Assembly (NCBI GenBank): GCA_018873245.2
Contig: JAEMBT020000001.1
Location: forward strand, 434,001-498,000
DNA from: Archegozetes longisetosus
Lineage: Eukaryota > Arthropoda > Arachnida > Sarcoptiformes > Trhypochthoniidae
Direction: 5' to 3'
DNA: 64,000 nt
Shown: positions 40,566 through 52,260 of the stretch, piece after piece
Numbering within the stretch: the stretch's first letter is position 1
Layout: each line of letters begins with the position of its first letter
The notes under the pieces: model-generated
Told to the model about the DNA's origin: nothing
Seen by the model: the letters and a program-made list of their open reading frames with translations, nothing else
Database searches by the model: none
Position numbers and translations under genes: made by a program

Positions 40566-41239
40566 AGAAAGAACTTAATGCAACGATCAAAATAAACCGA
40601 AATATTTATCAGATTCAAAGTAAACCATTGATAGTTGTGATATAAATGGCTTTGTATTTTGAGTTTTGAAAAACTTTTTAATCACTAAAAACCAAACTTT
40701 GTTGTTAAATCATCAATTGATATGATATTTTGAATAACTAAATATAACTAAATATGCACCAATTGTTGTACTCCTATTGAGTCAGCAAAATAATTAAGTC
40801 TCTCTTTATAATATTTGATATAATTGTTTTTCAGAATGAACCTGTTTCAAGATGAAAAACAATTGGAAAAAGTAAAACTAATCGGAGTAACAAAATATGA
40901 AAGTAAGAATTTAAATAATATTGTATAGTATAACTTTGCTCTTAAGCTTATTCGTGATAGAACTGAATTGGAATAGAATATTCGGCATAGAACTTAACTA
41001 GTCATGTTTCGCTTATTGCAAGCCAAACTCATTTTTAAAAAGTGAAATCAATCGAATTAAATACTGTAATAGTTGCATTGGATGTCAAAATCATTTGAAT
41101 GAAAAAAGATTAGAAATGATTGTTTTTAAAACTAATGTTGAATATCCTAACACTCTCAATTCTTTTAGATAGTTAGTTTTGAAAACTGAACTTCTAAATA
41201 TTTCTCAGTATAAAAGCCTATATTGAAAAATACTTCGTT

Positions 41240-42098
41240 CATTCTACAGTATACGCCACCCTGGGCCTACTATAGTATACACTAATTAGCAGATTAAGTT
41301 AGTTAGGTGGATTATGTGGGTCAGGTCAGTTACGTAAGTTAGGTCTGGTTTGGACAGGTAGGACAGTTAATATGAAACTTTACCTCAAAAATGTACGGTA
41401 GAGAAAATAAAACATAATATATATAGTGTGAAAACTGAAAAGTAAAGTAACTACATACATAATCACATATTACTAAGTTATAGATCTTATCAAAACAGTC
41501 ATTCTTAAGAAGATAATCATTTATTTAACACAACTCATAAAGTGCTGAAAAATATTCAACTCTTTTTAATTTGACTTATTACTAGTTTGTTTCAAATTAT
41601 CTCTTATTTGAGATATTTTGCTTGTAATTACAAATTCAGATGTATTCAACTTTTACTCATACTTTAATAGTTTCTTAACATTAACTTTTCATTAATACTT
41701 TTTAGTTTTCAGGTAAAGGTTCATCTGAAAAGTTAAAGTTAAGGAAACTCTAAAATATGTTTAATAAAGTTGCAATTTCAAGCAAATAATCTCAAATAAA
41801 AGACAATGAACAAAACTAGTAATAAGTTCAATTAATAAGAGTTGAAAATGTATTATCTTAGCACTGTATGAGTTGTATCGAATAAACAATTGTCTTCTTA
41901 AGAATGACTAAGTTTTGATAAGATCTATAACTTAGTAATATGTGATTATGTATGCAATTACTTTACTTTTCAGTTTTCACATTATATATGTTATGTTTTA
42001 TTTTCTCTACCGTACATTTTTGAGGTAAAGTTTCATATGAAAAATGAAGTGGTCATATATACTGTAGTAGATCCAGGGGTCACGTATACTGTAGAATG
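41240..42098. mobile_element. 859-base foldback element
   Basis: The ends are inverted repeats starting CATTCTACAGTATACG. The arms continue inward for roughly 400 bases each with moderate divergence; for example the stretch around gtacggtagagaaaataaaaca (41392 onward) recurs reverse complemented just after 41990. Nearly the whole element can fold on itself. A TA next to CAGTATACG at both ends would fit a Tc1/mariner-type target, but because the flanking CATTC/GAATG is also inverted the true boundary is ambiguous. No protein is encoded. Confidence 0.7.
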
Positions 42099-43275
42099 AC
42101 TAATACTTTAACCAATAATTATTAAAATTATATTAATAATCTAGTAAGAAATTAAAATGTTAAAAGTGAAACATCACTAAAATGAATAGAGTTTATAATT
42201 TAGTAAAGTCTACTAAGATAATATTATTGTTAAGAAACTAAGCAAATTAATTGTGTTTATTCATATCGATTATATATTTTGCTTTTAAAAAATATTTTGC
42301 ATCAGTTAAGAGTCAATTCGAAAAAAGCTGTTAAATCGTTGCAACGTTATAACGTTGAGAAAAGTAATTAATACGTAATCGTTTGAAACTAGTTTATTAC
42401 AACTGCTACAAACTTATGATTTATGTCTATTAAATGAATCCAATTGAAAAACTAATTCAATTTTTGCAATCTTTTAATAAATAAATCACATTAAGAGATA
42501 TAATAGATTTGAATAGTGCAGTTGTCGGAATTGTTTTGAACGCAATCGCACACTCAAAATACTGAAATACCATCTTTTAGCTAAAGACGCATTCATTGCT
42601 AGTAGAATCCGAAAGTGAACATAAAGCGAAAGCAATGAAAACATATAGAATTGTACTCTAGTTAAGTCTATATCCATTGATTTACTCGAAAATTTGAGAA
42701 TGATCAAAGCAATATTAAATGATCTGATGACATAGTGAGTTGTGAGCAAAGCTTTACTTTAACTGTTGATTAAGGTTTGGTACATAGTTCGAATGAATGA
42801 CTGAGCAATCATTTCTGGAACAATATTTATAAAGACTTGATTGCAATGATAAAGCACTGGTGTTAAGGAAGGATAGTGAAAAAAACTTAATAACAAACTC
42901 AGGCTGCACATCGTTTCGATCGACTCATGATCACTACAACTCGTTTGAAGCAGTTTTCAAAAATAAAACTTTTGGGTTTCGTAACGTCCTCTTTGACATT
43001 CTAGTGGAAGTTTGTGTGAAGTGTGGTAGAATTATGTGATATTAACAAAACTCTGATGGATATAAGCAGTGCTGAAAGAATTAACTTTCTTATTGAACAA
43101 AAGCGAACTGTCAAAAAACGTAATGAGTTGCAAGATTAATTTTCAGCTTTAAAGCTGTGTCAAAATCAGTTTTCAATCGTTTATGTTATTCTCGAATTTC
43201 TTACGTTCAAATTTAAATTTTACTCATTTTTTTTAAATAGATTAATTATGAGTTTTCAGTTCGTAAGTAATCTTT

Positions 43276-46200
43276 ATGAATCTTGTCCTTATAGCCAAAT
43301 GCATTCCTTCGACGAGATATGTGTTCGTCTTCATGGGTTTTCTTGGTTTCAATATGATATATGCATTAAGAGTAAACTTAAGTGTAGCACTTGTTTCGAT
43401 GGTAACATCTCATAGTAACGGAAATGCCAAAGAGAGTGACATACGTGGGACACCTTGTGCTCAACACATTACGACATCGAGTAACTTAACAAACTTGGCT
43501 CCAATTGTTAGTAAACTATGGCTATGAATGCTTATGAGAAACATTAGATTTTTTGTCTTACCTCACTTTCAATGTATAATTAGAGTAAAGTACATGTGCC
43601 TTTATTAGTCCCTGACTGATGCGTGCAAAGCAAACTTTCAAGGGTTTGGACTTGTGAAAAAACACTAAACTTAAGATATCGACCATTATACTTTAACATA
43701 ATTTTGCTTCAATAGCCACCCAAAATCAATGATTTCATCTACAGGGTGTAACTTAAATAGCTGATGGATTCATTTTTGAAATCATTTAATAAGTTTTAAA
43801 GATTTTTTCGTGAAATTTATTATTCAAATAAAGGAATAGCAGAAAATTATGTGAGGATATGCTCGATATGCTGATCATTACGCTGAAGGATATTTTGAGT
43901 CGTAATTGAAAATTGCATTAATTTCATCATTAATTACTTTTTCGGGTGCTTTGGTTATCTAAGGATCCTGAGCAAAAACTTTGTCCTTCAGATATTCCTA
44001 TATAAAATAATCCAGATGATTAAGAACTATCTGAAGGACAAAATTTTTCTTTAAGATCTTCAGATAATCGAAGCACTCGATAAACCAATCGAAGATGAAG
44101 TTAATGCAATTTCAAATGATGTGCCCATAGATGTGATTAACAATTTTCAATTACGACTCAAAAATATCCTTCAGCGTAATGATCAGCATATTGAGCATAT
44201 CCTCACATAATTTTCTGCTATTCCTTTATTTGAATAATAAATTTCACGAAAAAATCTTTAAAACTTATTAAATGATTTCAAAAATGAATCCATCAGCTAT
44301 TTAAGTTACACTCTGTACTTTGTGAGCCGAAATTAGTTCAAAGTTAATTCACGATATGCGAATCAATAAATATTTTGCTTATGATTCTTGAATGAAGTGT
44401 TGATTTTTATCCGTAAACTTTGAGTTGATAGTTTAACAGTAGTTATTTTTGTGAAAATATTAAGCTTTGACACTCGCACTCATTTATGATCTGCACGCAC
44501 CACGGATCAAAGCAGATGTACTTTGTCTTAATTGTACAGCTCAAATAAAAACTTTAAATCGTTCTAATTGCTTTATATCAATGTGAGCGAGTCTATGTAA
44601 AACTAACGAATACTGGTTTGGCCACTATCTGACGCAAAAAAATTTCAAATTGTTTATGCATTGATGGCCTTAATAGGTTGAAAAACAATTAACCCAGACA
44701 TCATTTTAAAGTTAGATTCAGACGAAAAAACTTTCTAATATTAATAACTTTAATTGACAGGCCGGAGAGTTTGATTGGGATGAAGAAACTCAGGGAATAA
44801 TTTTAGGCAGCTTTTTCTGGGGTTATGTCATCACTCAACTGCCTGGTGGAAGAATGGCTGAGACGATTGGTTCCAAATGGCTATTGTGTTATAGTGTGTT
44901 CTTAACTTCACTTTTTACGCTATTGAGTCCAATCGCAGCTCGTATTCATTACACTTTATTTGTTGGTTGTCGAATTCTTGAAGGCATTTGTGAAGTAAGC
45001 ATCAGTTGATTGCATTTAGTTTAGGCAAAATTTGATTGTAGATACTGCAACACTTTCCAGAGTCATAACTTCATTTATGCTGTATTACATTTATTGAATT
45101 TTGCCAAAGTATTTCGACTTTAATTAATTTGAAGCTTTGGATTATTGGTTATCAATTATAAGCTTTTGAGTGGATTGCAATTGCTTCAAATATATTTAGT
45201 ACTTTCCATTGACAGGGTGTCGCATTTCCAGCAATGCATTCAATGTTAGCGAAATGGTTACCTAAATACGAACGTAGTTTCATGTCTACATTGGTATACA
45301 GTGGCGCACAAATTGGTACAGTTATTACACTACCGTTAGCAGCATTACTATGTGATTCAGACATATTGGGCGGTTGGCCCGCAGTCTTCTATGTATTTGG
45401 CACTTTAGGTATAGTTTGGTCAATATTTTGGACTATCCTGATCTATGAAACACCTGAAGGACATCCCAATATTTCACAACAAGAATTGAGATATATATTG
45501 CAGGGACAGTCAAATGAACAAATGAGAAAGGTTTTATTTGATTTGACAATGTTTTAAATATTTGCTCATTTATGTTTCCAATTTTAAAGCAAGTTGTTTT
45601 TGAACATGTCAGCTTCCATTACAATACTTCATATAAATTTGACGTTAATTGATTTTAAAATCTTAATCTTGTTATAAATGTATGATTAGGATAGACAAAT
45701 GCCGTGGAAAATGATATTTAAATCAGTGCCAGTCTGGGCGTTAGTGATCACACACTTTGGACAAAACTGGGGATTCTTTACATTACTGACACAAATGCCC
45801 AAATATTTGAAAAACGTACTTAACTTTGATTTAAAAAGTGTAAGTCTTTTTTCTTAACTTATTCAGAATATCTATAAAATCACTTTTTCTACTGAACCGA
45901 CACACGCAGAATGGATTGATATCAGCGATACCTTATTTGCTTCAAGCAATCGTCGGTTGGTTTGTAGGCTTTTTGGGCGATCGTATTAACCGAACGCGAA
46001 GATATCGAGTCAGTACTGTTAGGAAGTTCTGCAATACTATCGGATTTTTAGGTCCAGCTCTTTGTCTATACGGCGTAACTGTTGCCAAATGTGATCAATT
46101 GTGGAATGTTGTTTTATTGATACTTGCGATGGCTTTCAATGGATTCATTTTCTCAGGATTTAGTGTAACTCATGTGGACATGTCTCCTAACTATGCCGGA

Positions 46201-46521
46201 AGTTTAATGGGCATAACTAATAGTATCGCAAGTTTTGCCGGTGTATTAGCTCCTTATGTTGTCGGCCTTATATTACAAGACCAAGAGACTCCGATTCTTG
46301 ATCTGTGGGGTCATGTCTTCTATATTTCGTGTTACGTTTATATCATATCTTCTGTTATATTTGTCAAATTTGGTTCGGCAGAACTGCAATTGTGGAACAA
46401 TAGTGACTATCATTCGGCATTAACTAAAGATAATAAATTATGTCATCCATTGAACGTTTGTGAATCTGATTGTGATCAACATTCGACTAAAGTTGTAGTC
46501 GAAACTACAAAACTGAAATGA
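43276..46521 (+). CDS. SLC17-family organic anion transporter (sialin / Na-phosphate type)
   Basis: Five exons: 43276-43506, 44761-44994, 45216-45530, 45690-45839 and 45910-46521, all joined in phase 0, encode 513 residues. This is a major-facilitator protein with about twelve membrane segments. Family signatures are visible in order: YALRVNLSVALVSMV in the first membrane helix, FDWDEETQGIILGSFFWGY, TQLPGGRMAE, VAFPAMHSMLAKWLPKYER, then SGAQIGTV and HVDMSPNYAGSLMGITNS. Between helices 1 and 2 lies a lumenal or extracellular loop with N-glycosylation sites. SLC17 members move sialic acid, glutamate, phosphate or other anions using H+ or Na+ gradients in lysosomal, vesicular or plasma membranes. 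The substrate cannot be deduced here, and arthropods have many paralogues. The exon 1 donor (ATT|GTTAGT) is the weakest junction but is the one that keeps the frame. Intron 1 carries a large foldback MITE. Confidence 0.93.
43742..44315. mobile_element. Tc1/mariner-type foldback MITE in transporter intron 1
   Basis: A 574-base element with inverted repeats that begin CAGGGTGTAACTTAAATAGC on the left and CAGAGTGTAACTTAAATAGC on the right. It is bounded by TA on both sides (43740-43741 and 44316-44317), the target duplication of the Tc1/mariner superfamily. The arms are nearly identical over most of their length and leave only a small loop near 44010, so almost the entire element is a hairpin. 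The near-identity suggests recent insertion or amplification. No transposase is encoded. Confidence 0.88.
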
Positions 46522-46916
46522 ATCAACTTTTTCAATATTGAGCTTAATTGTCTTAATTTTATCTCAAAATGTTTAACTTTTTATGATTTACAGTTCAAAG
46601 TTTATCAAAGTGGACAAAAACTAATTTAATAGTATTATATAATTATAATTTTTCAAATAAGATCTCTTATGTTTAAATTCGATATATGTTATGGTTAAAA
46701 ATGTTTTTCATCCTCTTAACACTTTCGTTGTGAGGATATGCTTTTTCAAAAGTTTCAATTAAGATTAATTAAAAACTGTTTTTCAGATTTCTATTACGCA
46801 ATAAACAATTTTTAATAAATTTTTCACAACTTAGTCTACTTTTATAAAAATAATACCGGACTAGTACCGAACAAATTGTTTGACAATCTGTTGTCATTAG
46901 CGAAGTAGGTCTTTGG
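46522..46916. other. Convergent intergenic region
   Basis: This separates the stop codons of the transporter (+) and the first LRAT gene (-). It is AT-rich; no canonical AATAAA was seen for either gene and nothing else was recognised. Confidence 0.5.
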
Positions 46917-47549
46917 TTAACTTGAGTAATTGGCCGCACGAGCGATACTAAAAACTGATTGAGGAGAACTACTGGCAAAAAGCGATGCCATCGTTCGAAT
47001 GATTGGAGTATTCGTTGTGGCCATAGATTGCTCGCTGAATCCGTGGCCATAACGACAGCAAGTGGCGAAATGTTCGCAATTGTTAGTCAAAAGATCATAA
47101 TCAAGGACATTGCCCAACATGTGGACTGCTCTTTCCACTACTTCTGTCGGACTCTTAGCTCTGAGATGTCTCCTTTTCGCTACATTTTCTAAATTATTGA
47201 CTCGACACAAATCGTTTGCTGCGACTTCTATTAGTTTTTGCCGCAAGACTCGAGCCTTGCCATCACCAGAATCAACGAGATGTATAACATATCCATTACC
47301 GACATATACGACCCAATGGCAGTACAAATCTCTTCTAATTTCGATCAAATCTGCCACTCTTGGTGACAAGTATCTAGCATGAGTGAACGCATTACAACAT
47401 TGACTCGTATTATTTTCTAATTTCTCGCATAATTCACTTGTCTCGTCGTACAGTTTGATCATAGCATAAGCTCCACCAACTGCAACCGCACCCGCGGCTA
47501 TAATTCCGAACCAATTAGTTTCCGATTGCCGATCCTCTCTTGAACTCAT
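46917..47549 (-). CDS. LRAT-domain protein, copy A
   Basis: An intronless frame of 210 residues. The NlpC/P60-like LRAT domain has the expected catalytic residues: His78 and His90 in YCHWVVYVGNGYVIH, and Cys158 in NNCEHFAT. Family members (lecithin:retinol acyltransferase, PLAAT/HRASLS phospholipases A and acyltransferases) use the cysteine as nucleophile to move or hydrolyse acyl chains of phospholipids. A hydrophobic segment at about residues 13-31 (WFGIIAAGAVAVGGAYAMI) looks like an N-terminal membrane anchor; PLAAT enzymes usually carry theirs at the C-terminus. The start Met is chosen because the tandem copy begins identically (M-x-SRED). Which lipid it acts on cannot be said. Its paralogue lies 1.1 kb upstream on the same strand. 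Confidence 0.88.
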   Translation of the reverse strand: MSSREDRQSETNWFGIIAAGAVAVGGAYAMIKLYDETSELCEKLENNTSQCCNAFTHARYLSPRVADLIEIRRDLYCHWVVYVGNGYVIHLVDSGDGKARVLRQKLIEVAANDLCRVNNLENVAKRRHLRAKSPTEVVERAVHMLGNVLDYDLLTNNCEHFATCCRYGHGFSEQSMATTNTPIIRTMASLFASSSPQSVFSIARAANYSS

Positions 47550-48671
47550 TCTCTATTAGTTGGCCTATAATTCAAATTAAGTTTTGACTAATTAACTCAA
47601 ATTTTCGATGATAGTTTCAGGCGTTTATTTTGAATTTCTGCAAATATGCATCAAAAACTAATTTTGTCTTGTCTGTAGCCCTCTCAGGAGTATTCAAACT
47701 TGAATTGATAAACCAAAAAATGAGCAAAATTTCTAATCATTACAGGATCCGTTTGACTGAAACACTAGGCTTTAGTTGGTTTATCGCATTTGGTTTGATT
47801 TATCAGCCCAACAGTACTAATCTATTCGTGAGAATGTGACGACTAAAAAACGTTCATAAGAATGTGTGCAAAAGCAACATTTCACATTTGGTTGCAATCG
47901 TCAAGTATTAATTATATGTACTACAGCGAGGAGTGTGATCTGACGAATGTCTTTCTAAGCATTTCTATTATCAACAAATTTTGAGTAGGAAAATTTCAGA
48001 ATTTAACGCTAAGTTATCCCTCTTCTAAGTCAATTAGGTTTTCAATTAATCAGATCCAAATTAAACAACGATTCGCGACTCAACTTATATCTAGTGTTGA
48101 GTCAAAGTACTAATTGATTTTTTGTCTCCTCATAAAGTTCAATTATTTGATTTCCCTAAACTAGATTAAAGTACGGGTGCGACTAAAGTCCATACTTTTA
48201 GAACATGAGTTTTTTATAGTCAGTCCGAGCTTACGATTCAAACAAATGATGCAATCGGTAAGCAAGAGTCTACATTTTTGTCTTTGAAAACCTCAATTAG
48301 AAGTGTGACCGACATATACCTGAAAAGTTAGAGTATTCCTAAATTTATTCTAAAATTTGTAATACTTTTACTATTTTTGACAGACACTTAGATAAACTTA
48401 CTTGTACGCAGTTAACCAAGTAACAAAATAACCAAATATAATTTTGTAGTTTGAATTTTTCTTCTAAGAGTCGAGTGATTTTGTTCCGAAAAATGACCTT
48501 GTTCCTTACTGCTTGTCTTAGTAGATTTGATCTTTGTCGTAAACAAAATTTGACAAAAAATGGCGAAAGCATCTTTAATTACTTGCTTTAATAAGATTCT
48601 AGATGAACAATTAATTTAGTCAGTTCAATAGTAATAACTTGACTCTATTAGATTGACTTTTAATCATTTTG
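47550..48671. other. Spacer between the two LRAT genes
   Basis: AT-rich, without a supported gene. It must contain the 3' end of copy B and the promoter of copy A. No repeat linking the two copies was seen, so the duplication boundary is not visible. Confidence 0.5.
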
Positions 48672-49307
48672 TTAATGACTGGAATAATTAGCTGCACGAG
48701 CAATACTTAATGCAGACTTAGGAGTACTTCTTGCGATATGCGGCGCAACGCTTCGAATGACTGGAGAATTTTTTGTTGCCATAGATTGCTCACTGAACCC
48801 GTGGCCATAACGACAGTAAGTGGCGAAATATTCGCAATTATTAGTCAAAAGATCAAAATCTAGAACTTTGTTCAACATCTCAACTGCTCTTTCTACCACT
48901 TCTGTCTCATTCTTGGCTTTCAATTGCCTCCTTTTCGCTGCATTTTCTAAGTTATTAACTCGACACAAGTTGTTTTCTGCGACTTCTACCAATTTTTGTC
49001 GCAAGACCCGTGCCTTTCCATCACCAGAATCGACTAGATGTATAACGTATCCATTACCGACATATACTGCCCAATGACAATATAAATCTCTTCTAATTTC
49101 TATCAAATCTGCCACTTCTGGTGACAAATATCTGGCTTCAACAAACTGATGATCGCATTGAGACTTATTTTTTTCTAATCTTTTGCACAACTCATTCTTT
49201 TCACTATTGAGCTCGGCCAGAGCCAAAGCTCCTCCAACCGCGACTGCACCTGCAGCTATGATACCTAACCAGTTAGTCTTCGATTTGTGATCCTCTCTTG
49301 AATTCAT
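48672..49307 (-). CDS. LRAT-domain protein, copy B
   Basis: An intronless frame of 211 residues, collinear with copy A and highly similar from the first residue to the end (...SIARAANYSS). It has the same N-terminal hydrophobic anchor, catalytic His78 and His90 in YCHWAVYVGNGYVIH and Cys158. The active-site motif reads NNCEYFAT rather than NNCEHFAT; the nucleophile is intact. The two genes are a tandem duplication. The most variable part is about residues 30-57, between the anchor and the catalytic domain. Both copies have intact frames, so both are probably active. Confidence 0.88.
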   Translation of the reverse strand: MNSREDHKSKTNWLGIIAAGAVAVGGALALAELNSEKNELCKRLEKNKSQCDHQFVEARYLSPEVADLIEIRRDLYCHWAVYVGNGYVIHLVDSGDGKARVLRQKLVEVAENNLCRVNNLENAAKRRQLKAKNETEVVERAVEMLNKVLDFDLLTNNCEYFATYCRYGHGFSEQSMATKNSPVIRSVAPHIARSTPKSALSIARAANYSSH

Positions 49308-50041
49308 GCTACAGAAATCATATTTATAATTTTGAAGTTAATTTTCAGTACGTATTAATGAGACAGATACGATTAATGTCTCGCGTATTTACAGTTTTTA
49401 TTAAATTCTTGCTGAAAGTGACAAATTTTGTATTGAATGAAAAACTTACTTTTACTTAAAGACTTCCTTTGACGTCGTTTCGTTATCCGCACAAATAAAC
49501 TGATGGATTACCTTACAATTTGTCAGTCAATGTCATCTATAATATTCTATAAACAGGTTTTAGAAATTAGAGACTAAATATCAGTCGATAATAGAGAAAT
49601 GGCTGATCAACTTGCAGATGTTCGACTTTATTTAATTTGATTATTCTTTCCTGATTGATTGAACGCAAACTATGATTAAGTCGAATTATGCATTACGTAT
49701 CGAACAAAATACGACCGAGCCGTTTGTTCATTGAGCATGACTGAATCCTTCGATTTTGCTCATAAGTGTTCTCTCAAATCAACTGTTCAAATAAGTACAC
49801 GCATCTAAAACTATCTATAAAACAGTTTATTGATTTTACTTTAATTGCGTTAATAACACATTCAATTTGTTGTTCAAATCAGGAATTTGTCAGAAACAAC
49901 AACACAAGTGCTTAAAAAGAGGAAAAAATTACAAAGAGGAAAAATTATATTTGTTTGATAACTCTAAGGAAAACATTTTTATTATATGATTACATCACTT
50001 TAATTGAAGGGTTTGTGATTGATTTAAGTTTTGTTTATATT
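49308..50041. other. Intergenic region, epoxide hydrolase 3' side
   Basis: AT-rich and without a recognisable gene. It holds the candidate poly(A) signal of the epoxide hydrolase and the promoter region of LRAT copy B. Confidence 0.5.
49978..49983 (-). terminator. Candidate poly(A) signal, epoxide hydrolase
   Basis: AATAAA on the minus strand, about 59 bases past the stop codon. Confidence 0.5.
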
Positions 50042-51765
50042 TTAAACTTTATTGTTGACTGATTCTTGATTTTTTAAAACAGTCCTGACAAACTTTTTAA
50101 TATCGTCAGAAACTAACTTTGGTTCTTCGAAAGCAGCAAAATGTCCACCTCTTGGCATTTCAGTATATTGTACTAAATTACGATATTGATAGTGTGCAAA
50201 TGTTTCAGGCATTCTCGCGAGTTCGTTCGGAAAGTCGGCCACCGCTGCAGGAACGCTTTCCTTTACTGGAACTCTGAATTAAGATTAAACAGTTTTAAAG
50301 TTTGAAAGAAAATCCAATTCAAATGATAACTCACTGATCCAATTGGTATTCATGCAAGAGTTTAACGAAACTTTCTTTATAGTATCTCATACTCGACGCC
50401 ACATTGTTAGAAGTCCAGTAGACCATAATATTAGTCAGTAGTTCATCCAGAGTAAACTTTTCAGTGAGACCTCCGTCTGATTTTTTCACATTATTCGGAT
50501 TAGTCCACGTGGAAAACTTCTCTAAAATATAAGCCGCTAGACCAACAGGACTATCAATAAGAGCAGCTCCAATAGTATCAGGTTTTGTTGATTGCAAGTG
50601 CATATAACCTGATTCTCTCAATAAAAAGTAAAACTTGTCTAAAAATGGGTACATTTTGTTGTAATCATTTTCTGGATTTTTAAAAACTAATGATGGAAAG
50701 AACATTCCCGCGAAAAACTTGACGGCAGCCATTCCTCGAAATTTAAACATAGTGTTGATAGTCGTATGCAATCCTCTGACACTGATTGATGAACAGATCA
50801 ATTATAAGTTTATTTTGATTTACAAAAATCAGGATATGAATTACTTTTGTGGGTGCAATACGGCCATTGTTTTTGATATAATGCCACCCCAATCCCCTCC
50901 GTGAACGAAAAAGGATTTATGATTTAACCTATCCATTAGTTTTACAAAAATACGAGCCGTTGAGATCACATCAAAACCTTAAATGAAAAGTTGACTGTTA
51001 CTCTACTATTCAATTAAAATTGTGGTTCTATTTATCTATGGTATACAATCAAATATTTAAGAAAAGAAATAAGCCATCATCATTCAAACCTTCCTGATGT
51101 GGAGCTTCTGAAAATCCGTAGCCAGGAATTGAAGGACAAATCACTTCGAATGCGATATCATTCGTTGGTTCAATCAATAGTGGAATTGCTTTATAATACT
51201 CCCAAACAGATCCGGGCCAGCCATGGATTACCATAAGAGGAACCACCGTTTTGGCAGGTTTCGAGGGCTTCACGTGAATGAAGTGAATATTGATTCCTTC
51301 TATTTGGGTCGTGTATTGGTTGAATTTATTTAATTCTTTTTCCTGTTTACGCCAATCAAACTTTGTTTTCCAATACTCAACAACTTGTTTCAAATAATTG
51401 GCATTAAATCCATAATTGAATTGTGTTCCTTCGATCGGTTCAACAAAACGTGCCGACTCTAAACGTATGCGAAGGTCTTCGAGAACCGATTCCGAGACAT
51501 TAACTGTAAATTTATTAATACCGACCGGATCTTTAGGAATTGGCTGCCCCTCTAAATTCATTAATAAAATTATGAAAATCGATCATATTTTAAAGGAATT
51601 TGAGCCAACTTAATTAACTTTTAACTAACTTTTCACTTTAGTTCTGCCAAACCAATCGTCCTTAACCTCAGGCAGATTAAATTCAGGTGTAGCGAATAGC
51701 GGATAAAGGACTGCTGCTATGCCAGCGATTAACCCAAGCCACACAACTTTTTTCACAAATCCCAT
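50042..51765 (-). CDS. Microsomal / juvenile-hormone-type epoxide hydrolase
   Basis: Five exons: 51765-51630, 51551-51090, 50977-50845, 50775-50335 and 50273-50042, with matching phases, give 467 residues, the usual size. Exon 1 supplies an N-terminal membrane anchor (VVWLGLIAGIAAVLYPLF) and DDWFGRT. The epoxide-hydrolase N-terminal domain follows, then an alpha/beta-hydrolase fold with oxyanion motif HGWPGS (from about residue 155), nucleophile Asp228 in HGGDWGG and the catalytic His435 in PRGGHFAAFEEP. The enzyme opens epoxides to diols at the endoplasmic reticulum. Insect members degrade juvenile hormone, but the same family also detoxifies xenobiotic and fatty-acid epoxides, so the JH role is only an analogy here. 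The apparent ATG just before exon 2 lies inside the intron and is not the start. ABHD13 lies divergently upstream. Confidence 0.93.
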
Positions 51766-52260
51766 CACTATTATTTAATTTGTGAACTATATGCAAAATC
51801 AAATATTAATTATATTAAGTTTTAACGACAAATATTGACTGATGCAAAACTGCAAAAAGTGACAATTTGCCGTGACTGGAGACTCACAAAGTTAGTAATA
51901 ATTATCACAATTATGAGTCTACAAAGTTGAAGCACAAATAAAGTCCTTGGAAACTAGCGCTTGTTTCCTCGACGCGCTTCAAAAAGAAACTCCTATTTAA
52001 AACTTCTTGTCATTGCACAGCAATACTTATTAATGACTTTTTGTTCTTAATCTATTGCTTTTAATAAAATCTGATCGTTTGCTGCACCTTTCAAGCAAAC
52101 TATTGAAAGGAATTGATCAAAACATTAAGATTTGATAATGAAAGCTCTAAGTGCGAGAGACAGCACTCTATACTGAAAGTTAGCCTTGAATTCTAATATC
52201 TGTTAATTATACGTCTAAGTACTTGTGCACTTCAATCAGTTAAAAAATATTAAACTATGA

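Larger units (their letters stand above)
37436..43275. other. Intergenic region with foldback repeats
   Basis: There is no supported gene between BRF1 (divergent, -) and the SLC17 transporter (+). It contains a 475-base inverted-repeat element (40091-40565) and an 859-base foldback element (41240-42098). The right end must include the transporter promoter, but I see no clear core element. An open frame at 42486-42749 (-) was considered and not accepted. Confidence 0.6.

Noticed and set aside
40048..40633. accattgata direct repeat as a transposon target duplication
   Set aside because: The two copies lie at different distances from the inverted arms (34 and 58 bases), so they are not flush with an element end; chance cannot be excluded.
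42486..42749. 87-codon minus-strand frame with hydrophobic parts, chemoreceptor-like at first glance
   Set aside because: It has no conserved receptor motif, no splice partners and no ordered membrane helices; not enough to call a gene.
46959..47382. Plus-strand frames opposite the first LRAT gene
   Set aside because: They are antisense shadows of the well-supported LRAT coding sequence; the same happens opposite copy B and opposite Ago1.
51551..51561. ATG apparently starting the epoxide hydrolase at exon 2
   Set aside because: It lies across the splice acceptor (atgaatttag); joining exon 1 at the phase-1 donor supplies the expected membrane anchor and a better start.
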